From Funneliformis mosseae (Eukaryota > Glomeromycota > Glomeromycetes > Glomerales > Glomeraceae), in the NCBI GenBank assembly GCA_910592005.1, contig CAJVPP010002374.1:1-15105 (forward strand): DNA of 15,105 bases. Reading direction: 5' to 3'. Of the stretch, positions 9,006 through 15,105 are shown piece after piece. Both the position numbers and the translations under genes were made by a program. Numbering within the stretch: position 1 is the first letter of the stretch; each line of letters opens with the position of its first letter. The notes beneath the pieces are model-generated. The model worked only from the letters and a program-made list of their open reading frames with translations, was not told where the DNA came from and did not search any database.

Positions 9006-10996
9006 TTATTTATTATTTTGACTTAGATTTTGCTTGATTTCCTGCCTAACGACATGAAGCATATCATTTTTAAAATTTTCCAATACATCATCTAGATTTT
9101 GTAACGAAGATCTTCGATTAATGATGCTTGAAGTTGCCATTATATTTTCATTTACAGGAAAGGGTAACAATTGTTGTCCATTAGTCGTATTTACATGAAC
9201 TGGTGGTTGTTCATGATTAATACTATCATCAATTGCTGGAGGTTTTGAGATCATTTCTTGTACAAGATCATTTATATTACTAGTAGGGATCGCTATAATT
9301 TCATGTTCAGAATCATCAACTTGTCTATTGCCGGGAGTCGGTATTGCTTTGCTAATTTTCTTTTTATTTTTAATTCGATTATATAATAAAACGCCTACAA
9401 ATGAAAGAAGAATACCACTGACTAATGTTCCTATAATTATTCCAATTATTGCTGACAGAGGTATTGATAATAACGTTGTTCCTTGTGTTTGTATTGAATT
9501 GACTGGCGGTTTAGTTGGTGAAGATTTTGGTATTGAAGGAGAATTTTTTGTTGGTTCATTTGGTGCTAAAGCAGTAGCCGATGGTTTAGTAACAACAAAA
9601 TCGTTTGTCCATATATATTCATCGTTATTACTAATATCAAGCAATAAAATATCATTATCATCGTTTTCATAATAACCAAATCCTTTTTAGATATTTAAAT
9701 GATATTAATTAATTGTTATTTGAAACTTATTATGCAAATACTTTTTTAATATTTACCGAATGATACGACCATATATTTTCCAATCACATTCGCTTGATGC
9801 CAATATCTAGTAAATGGAAGTTTTCCAGTAATCTTTGGAATATACCATTCGAAATTTGATAGATTTAATACATAAAGTAGTTCTTCAGGTTTAGGATTAT
9901 TGTCTTTATGGGCTCCAAAAATTATTACTCGTTGTCCATCCAATCCTTTTATTAGCGTAATAAATTAATTAAAAGATCAAAACATTCTAGTTAACATTCG
10001 TTTTATGAAATACTTACCAAGAACAGCGGAAAATGCACATCTATCCGATGGTATTGTACCTGAGGTTACCTAATTTTTTTTTTAAATCTATAAATAAGGT
10101 GAATTACTTTCCTAGAGAAAATACAATGAACTTGCCTTTGTACTCCAAACATCATTAATTGTATCATACAAGTAAACCTATGATTTATATATCGTTAAAA
10201 CAAAGTTTAAAAATTTCAATAAATACATTATTTAATAAATAATTTCACCTCATTTAATGGTCTTGTTTTATTAATGTCATAACCACCTAAATTATAATTA
10301 TATAAACTAGGTTAGTTAATAGCTAACATTGTTGCATTGTTTTATTAATTACTTACCTATAATAATAATGAAATTATTTGGTAAAAAGGTCACACCATAT
10401 ATGCTTCTGGGTGTGGGTGCATTAATTACACTTCCTGCTACCCAATTCAAATTTATCGTATCTAAAATGGGAAAATCATTATAAAAAACTTTTTTACGAT
10501 GACCACTGAACATATACATTTTCCCATTTCTGTCAACAACGGCCATTATGTTATCTTTTCTCACGGTATAGTCTCCGGTTATCGTTGGACTGCTCCACGA
10601 ATTACTTTGAGTATCAAATGCATAAACTAAAGACATCGCTACACTAAATTGAGGTATTCCTCCACATAAAAACAAGGTTTTATTATTTGCACCACCATTT
10701 ACGGATGCACCGGAGAGATGTGATGGAACTTTATTGATGCTTGTTAAATCTTGCCATAGCATATTTTGAGTATTAAATGGTACGGAAACGTCAAGATAAA
10801 AAAATTCAGTCCCAATTTTATCAGTGTTTTCCTTTTCATCCCGACCACCTAAGATGTATAATTTATCATCAATAAGTGTAGCTGTATGACCATATCGTTT
10901 CGTTGCCACAAAACTTGCCGCTTGGCAATTTACTTTCGTTATCGATCGAATTACGATCCAAAATAATACGATATATATCGAATAATTCTTTGACAT
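9006..10996 (-). CDS. Kelch-repeat type I membrane protein, complete, six exons
   Basis: Minus strand, ATG at 10996. Exons 10996-10357, 10286-10249, 10177-10136, 10069-10018, 9945-9757 and 9682-9006 join in frame to 545 residues plus stop. Introns are 63-82 bp; intron 3 is GC-AG. Residues 1-25 form a signal peptide (YSIYIVLFWIVI, then VNCQAA). Six kelch-like units follow, each ending in a hydrophobic strand and a Gly turn: 36-51 (YILGG), 95-113 (LFLCGG), 151-166, 200-217 (IIIIGG), 251-270 (VIIFGA) and 306-324. Trp residues at 81, 134, 185, 237, 291 and 345 mark blade ends, so a beta-propeller is expected. A Ser/Thr/Pro-rich stalk (about 352-393) leads to a membrane helix (about 394-421), basic RIKNKKK, AIPTPGN (433-439) and a C-terminal predicted helix (510-545, RRSSLQN to VVRQE). 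The propeller should lie outside, as a binding module; the ligand is unknown. Some related fungal kelch proteins are cell-end factors, but those are soluble. Confidence 0.88.
10070..10135 (-). other. GC-AG intron 3 of the kelch gene
   Basis: Seen: the exon ends ACAAAG, followed by GCAAGT (donor at 10135-10130), with acceptor AAATTAG ending at 10070. The junction gives VWSTK-VTSGTIPSDRCAF in frame, fitting the kelch consensus. The other four introns of the gene use GT donors. Confidence 0.75.
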
Positions 10997-12204
10997 TATT
11001 AGAATTCGTTATAATTAAAGAATATTACGATAAAGAATTAATTCTTGATAAAATATTTGAATAAATACAAATCTCTGCTTTTGCACATTGTAGCACACAT
11101 GTTTGTGGTTAGCATTTGGCCTTTGTATCGTTGAATTACAGTTCTCGAAATAATTATTGGTGATGGCGTGGTTTGTCAAGGATGTGACACTGCTTTGTGA
11201 TAATTTCAAACGCCGGACATGTCCCACGCAGATCATTTTTATATAAAAAAAAAAAGTCGTGTAACTATAATTGAGTACAGTTAAAGAAATTGATAGATCA
11301 TCATAGACGATTACTCTTTTTTTTTTTTATAACATAACATATACTCGCTTATTGGAAGGTCCCTATACTAAACCATTTATTTCTCTTTCATTTTCAGATA
11401 TATCAAATATCTCAAAAAGATTAAATATATTGTATACGGTATTTTAAACTAAATTTTATAGGTAAAAATATTTAAGTTCATCATTTTATTAGGCTTAAAA
11501 TTTTTTTTTCAAATGAAATAGGCATTCTAAAAAATCATAAAAGCAAATGTATTAGAAAATAAAATATTTCTTTTTGTGTTCTGGAAAAGGTTACGAATTC
11601 GTTCTATCCATAAAAAACTTTTATTTGAAAATAGATTTTTTGCTCAAAAGGTAGAAACGTCTGTATTATAGTATTCGACAGAACAAGTATGGCACATTAG
11701 AGAATCTATAGAATCTATGGAGTATCGTCAATACTAACGTGGATGAGGCATAGGATTTTACCCCATATACTTAACAACGACCAAAACATCCGAGCGATTG
11801 GAAGGATAATTCAGATTTTTATTATATTAAATTTATTAGGATCGATGAGAAGGGCGTGAAGAAGAGTAAAAAAATTGGTATGATTCAACTAAATTTTGCG
11901 TCTGCATATTTTTTTATTGATAAATTTTTTAGTATTAAATTTCGATAGAAGGACGAAAGTATGTCAATGATATAGCAAAGGAAGTTGAATGTGCACACAG
12001 AGAACGTATTTGAGAAGAAGGAATATTTACCTTTTATTTCTAGAAATTTAAATCTTTTCGTTTTAAAAAAAATGATACATTTATACTGAACATCTGTGAC
12101 GTTTATGACGTGATTTTATGTCATATAATCCACAATCTTACTTCAAATTTATATTTGTTAGAAATAAAATGAATTATGCATTTTTCACTTTAGACATTCT
12201 TACA
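10997..12204. other. Upstream region of the kelch gene, no gene recognised
   Basis: About 1.2 kb between the intact kelch start and the trinucleotide repeat. A minus-strand open frame at 11015-11236 (73 codons) lies just upstream of the kelch start and has no recognisable domain, so I do not call it. A TATA-like run reading TATATAAAAA on the minus strand lies at 11245-11236, about 245 bp before the kelch ATG, too far and too AT-rich a context to be trusted. A plus-strand segment near 11690-11870 has less AT bias but many stops. Confidence 0.45.
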
Positions 12205-12233
12205 AAATAATAATAATAATAATAATAATAATA
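12205..12233. repeat. (AAT)n microsatellite
   Basis: Seen: about nine uninterrupted AAT/TAA units. It is a simple sequence repeat, likely variable in length between isolates. Confidence 0.9.
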
Positions 12234-12239
12234 TAAGAA

Positions 12240-12870
12240 AAGCTAGCAAAAAATTCTGTTATGGGACAAACAAAGGCTAATAACAACAACTGCAACACAT
12301 CAACAGTCGCAAACTGTTAACAACATCAACTTGTAGAGAACAGAGACTTATAATGACCTCCGCAGAGCAGAAAATCGAAAAAAAGCTTCGTTAAGGAGTA
12401 AGCAAAATTTTTAATTTTAATTTCAAAATTACATCAGCGTAAAAAAATTTCGCATCAGTGGATAGTTGGCTCCAAGAAAAGAATAAACGTGTGTTTAGCA
12501 GAAGCAACTTCAGTTTAGCGGAAGAAATGCCTTACCGATAAAAAGACGCTATGTACAAGAATTTACAAGATAAGCTATAAAAGGTAAGAATGCCGAGGCG
12601 GAGTCAGCAATCACATTATAACGGCTTTACAAAGATTAGACAATTAGAAGTGTAAAAATGAACTTTGAGAGAATAAATTGCTAGAAAATATGTGCATTTC
12701 CAAGACTTCGAAACAAAATGCCGCAAAAAAATAAGCAAATTTTATTTTTTTTTTTGCAGCAGTAGTAGTAGAAACAAGAAGATTCGCCACCTGCACCAGT
12801 GGATATTATTCCAAAGAAAATGGGTGTAAAGCCTATAGTTGCCTGACAAAACTCATTTTAGTAAATGGCA
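12240..12870 (+). pseudogene. Unidentified decayed coding remnant
   Basis: Seen: a plus-strand segment with markedly higher G+C and coding-like amino-acid content, broken by stops. Readable pieces include TSAEQKIEKKLR (about 12356-12390), DSWLQEKNKRVFSRSNFSLA (about 12460-12520), KDAMYKNLQDKL (about 12543-12578), TKIRQLEV, HFQDFETKCRKK (about 12697-12730) and SPPAPVDIIPKKMGVKPIVA (about 12783-12844). Possible intron signals occur: GTAAGC (about 12400) to ACATCAG (about 12437), and a strong poly-T TTGCAG acceptor ending at about 12760. The later pieces suggest a charged, possibly coiled-coil protein. I do not recognise the family and the gene is not intact. Confidence 0.35.
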
Positions 12871-12972
12871 AAGTCGAAACCCTATATTTCGACGGATTTG
12901 TTAATAAGTATATAATATAGTTTTGACTTTAGCAGGCATAAAATTTTAAAATATGATAAATATCTTGCTTAC

Positions 12973-13406
12973 CTAAATAGGCAATTTGTTGATTTGGTAA
13001 CGAAACTGTACCAGAACCTTAGAGATGGTGCGTTAATTGAACTTCCTGTTTTCAAATTTAGATTTATCGTATCAAAATAAGTATATCTTTGAATTCATCA
13101 TCACTTGAAAAGATATTACTGACTCTAAATCAAGGTGTTATTATTACACACCCTTAAACAGACGAAGTACCACGATGTGTAAATCGGTTTACATTATTGA
13201 TAAATCGTTCCATTTTTCTAAAGAATTAAATGGAGTAGACACGGCAATAAAAAAAATTCATATTCTCCTGCGAAAAATAATTTATTATTAATAATTGTGG
13301 CATGTAAATATCGTGATAAGTTTCTATAAGGGCGTTATTTGGCAATTTCCTGCTAATAAATGAATTAAAGCCATAATACGATATAAATTGAAGTATACTT
13401 TGACAT
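12973..13406 (-). pseudogene. Kelch membrane protein pseudogene, exon 1 only, internally deleted
   Basis: Seen: an ATG at 13406 starts MSKYTSIYIVLWL and meets a stop at once; the intact neighbour begins MSKNYSIYIVLF. Further pieces match the neighbour in order: INNKLFFAGEYE (for the first kelch strand), VSTPFNSLEKWNDLSIM (for VSVPFNTQNMLWQDLTSIN), GCNNNTLI (for GANNKTLF), then YFDTINLNLKTGSSINAP (for LDTINLNWVAGSVINAP). Frames change several times. The piece ends at G 12973 with a preserved donor GTAAGC, the same exon-1 boundary and phase as the intact gene. Exon 1 is about 434 bp instead of 640 because the region matching residues of about 108-175 is deleted. No later exons were found to the left. 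It is a dead tandem paralogue in the same orientation. Confidence 0.8.
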
Positions 13407-13536
13407 GCTTGGATTCTAATAAAGAAATGAATTTAAATTTTCAAAACGTAGAATGATTGCTGCACAAAAAAATTTGATGGAAATAATCATTCATCATCTG
13501 AATCCGAGATTTCCCAGCGTAACTACCAAAAAGTCG

Positions 13537-13550
13537 TGATCACGTGATCA
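13537..13550. promoter_or_regulatory. 14-bp palindrome with CACGTG core
   Basis: Seen: TGATCACGTGATCA is its own reverse complement and has the E-box CACGTG at its centre. It lies 131 bp upstream of the ATG of the kelch pseudogene. CACGTG is the classical site of basic helix-loop-helix factors such as Cbf1 (established). Regulatory function here is inference; no equivalent site was seen in the 260 bp upstream of the intact kelch gene. Confidence 0.35.
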
Positions 13551-13839
13551 TAATAAAAATATTTGTGAAAGGAGATTTCCAAAATATTAAAAAATTGTCA
13601 TGAGGTTCTTGAATGTATCGGAATATTAAAATCGAGTTACGAACATAATAATCATATGATCTGTAACGTAATTTAAATAGAAAAACTCACATATGATATA
13701 AATAAGACACATAGATGTGGGAACACTATCTGTATTTTTCCAATTTTACTGCAAATATAAATGAATTTTTTTATTATTTCGAACGGCTACCCTAATTTAA
13801 TGAAAAATACTGCGGATTCGAAGTTAATTTTATAGCTAA

Positions 13840-13860
13840 ATTACTGCGCATTGCAGTAAT
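13840..13860. repeat. Hairpin ATTACTGC-gcatt-GCAGTAAT
   Basis: Seen: perfect 8-bp inverted arms (13840-13847 and 13853-13860) with a 5-base loop. No function is assigned. Confidence 0.5.
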
Positions 13861-14151
13861 AATTCGCCTGATTTTTAAATTATAACGTAATATCATTTGA
13901 GGCTTTTCATATATGTAAAAGTTAATTTACTATTTTTTTTTTTTTGTTTTACAAAATTTTCCTTGCCCTTAAAATAATACATGCAATTTTAAAAACCAAT
14001 TGAATGAATTAAAACCGGCTCGAGCTAGCGAATTTCAAAACCAGCCAACATTCCAAGTAATACAATAGAAAATTTATAACTAAATAACATTATTTGTGAT
14101 ATACTTTACATTGATCTCCTTTATATTGAATCAATTTATTATTTTTCTTTT

Positions 14152-14170
14152 GAACGATCCTACATCGTTC
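14152..14170. repeat. Hairpin GAACGAT-cctac-ATCGTTC
   Basis: Seen: perfect 7-bp inverted arms (14152-14158 and 14164-14170), about 350 bp beyond the stop codon of the third kelch copy. It has no T-run typical of a terminator and no function is assigned. Confidence 0.45.
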
Positions 14171-14518
14171 CTATTAACGAATTTTTCGAAAAAATTAAAT
14201 TGCAAAATTCTTAATATAAAAATATTATAAGTCAATCTACATCCAATCTCCAGTTTTGTTTTCTATAATAAGGAAAGTGATGTCAAACAATCAAATTTTG
14301 TATTTTAATAATATCGGAAAGTGCATAATATTTTGTGCATTTGAATCGTGTAATTTTTCTAAAATTGTTATATTAAATATCTGAAAATGCGAAATTATAA
14401 ATCAAAATATAGAAATTTAGTAAAATTTTTATTTTTTAATGATACTTAAAGTCATAATTACAATAAAAATAATAATATTAAAAAACGTGAAAAATAAATT
14501 AATTCCGTATGAATTAAC

Positions 14519-15105
14519 CTATCTGTATCTATTTTGTGCAAGCTCCTGTCTAACCACCTGAACTATTTCATTCTTTAGATTATCAAAGTCAATATTTTGT
14601 ATTGATGACCTTTGAAAATTGCCACTTGAATTACTATTTTCAGGTATAGACATTTGTTGTCCATAATGATAAATATTTTCAGAAACAGGTAACGGTTTTT
14701 GTTCGTAATAAAAAGTATTATTCGCTGGCATTGCTGAGATTCTTTCGTGTCCATAATTATCAACACGCCTTTGGGCGGTAATTGTAATAGATTCTTGATT
14801 ACAATTGTCATCATTTGCATTTCCAGGAGTTGGTATTGCTCTATTATTTTCTTTTTTATTTTTCTTCCATTTATATAAGTAAAAGCCTCCAAGAAATAGA
14901 AAAATAACGCCTACCAATGTTGCTATAGTTACACCAATTATAATTGGTAAAGGTGTGCCAGTTGTTGAAGTTACGGATTGATCATTTGATTATTTGGTGT
15001 AGTGGAATCATTTGTTAAAACAATCGCCGGATCGAAATTGTTTGTCCATATATATTCTTCATTATTACTTATATCAAGTAATAAAATATCATTGTCAATA
15101 TTTCT
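14519..15105 (-). CDS. Kelch membrane protein, 3' end of a third copy, one apparent frameshift
   Basis: Minus strand, entering from the right edge. It reads NIDNDILLLDISNNEEYIW and TNNF (compare NDDNDILLLDISNNDEYIW in the intact copy), so only the last exon is visible and the propeller lies outside the window. After TTPNNQ the frame changes near 14985-14987: one additional base in an AAA run would restore DQSVTSTTGTPLP. Then follow the membrane helix (IIIGVTIATLVGVIFLFLGG), basic KWKKNKKE, AIPTPGN, a diverged middle, and RSSIQNIDFDNLKNEIVQ with VVRQELAQN to the TAG at 14521-14519. The stalk is shorter than in the intact paralogue. Without the missing base the protein would stop before the membrane helix and could be secreted. 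Whether the frameshift is real decides if this is a gene or pseudogene. Confidence 0.78.

Larger units (their letters stand above)
13407..14518. other. AT-rich intergenic stretch between two kelch copies
   Basis: No open frame of note. It holds three inverted-repeat sites: an E-box-centred palindrome at 13537-13550, a hairpin at 13840-13860 and another at 14152-14170. It would contain the 5' region of the kelch pseudogene and the 3' flank of the third kelch copy. Confidence 0.5.

Noticed and set aside
9328..9672. Plus-strand open frame of 114 codons
   Set aside because: It is the antisense shadow of the last kelch exon, whose minus-strand reading has the membrane helix and conserved tail shared with the third copy.
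11015..11236. Minus-strand open frame of 73 codons just upstream of the kelch start
   Set aside because: It ends only 19 bp before the kelch ATG, has no domain, and would overlap the promoter and 5' untranslated region of a clear gene.
12205..12233. Possible CRISPR-like or satellite array
   Set aside because: It is a plain trinucleotide microsatellite without spacers or higher-order units.
14575..14892. Second minus-strand frame of 105 codons in the third kelch copy
   Set aside because: It is an out-of-frame reading of the kelch tail; the frame with AIPTPGN and VVRQE is the real one.

Overview
The window is very AT-rich eukaryotic DNA with long A- and T-runs, short introns (about 60-85 bp) and sparse genes set among decayed gene and transposon copies. 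Families recognisable by reading are Tc1/mariner and pogo/Tigger transposases, Sel1 repeats, a leucine-rich-repeat-like protein, a TKL-type protein kinase and kelch-repeat membrane proteins. This mixture suggests an early-diverging fungus, most likely an arbuscular mycorrhizal fungus (Glomeromycotina, Rhizophagus-like). The assignment is inference from gene style and composition, not from a marker gene.

Left part (1-3530), no intact gene: a badly broken Tc1-like transposase (minus, about 1-515), a frameshifted Sel1-repeat fragment (plus, about 1336-1680), a leucine-rich-repeat-like fragment (minus, about 2148-2480), and a low-complexity block that switches from A-rich to T-rich around a small GC-rich core near 2826-2880.

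Middle (3536-7145): the end of a pogo/Tigger element with a palindromic terminus at 3536-3597 and a transposase C-terminal half on the minus strand with two one-base frameshifts. After 1.2 kb of featureless sequence comes the C-terminal part of a protein kinase gene (minus, 5985-6742), with one frameshift, no recognisable HRD catalytic motif and a GC-AG intron. Behind it lies an unidentified coding remnant (about 6900-7145).

Right part (9006-15105): a tandem group of kelch-repeat type I membrane protein genes, all on the minus strand. The first (9006-10996) is complete: six exons can be joined in frame into a 545-residue protein with signal peptide, kelch beta-propeller, one membrane helix and a cytoplasmic tail. 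The second (12973-13406) is an exon-1 pseudogene with an internal deletion. The third (14519-15105) is the 3' end of another copy, cut by the window edge and carrying one apparent frameshift. The two visible tails share a juxtamembrane AIPTPGN motif and a C-terminal predicted helix ending in VVRQE, although the sequence between has diverged.

The only gene here that looks functional as read is the first kelch gene. It would put a beta-propeller outside the cell (or in a secretory lumen) and a short conserved motif inside. I saw no convincing previously undescribed multi-gene system; the most interesting item is the kelch receptor-like cluster with its conserved tail motifs.
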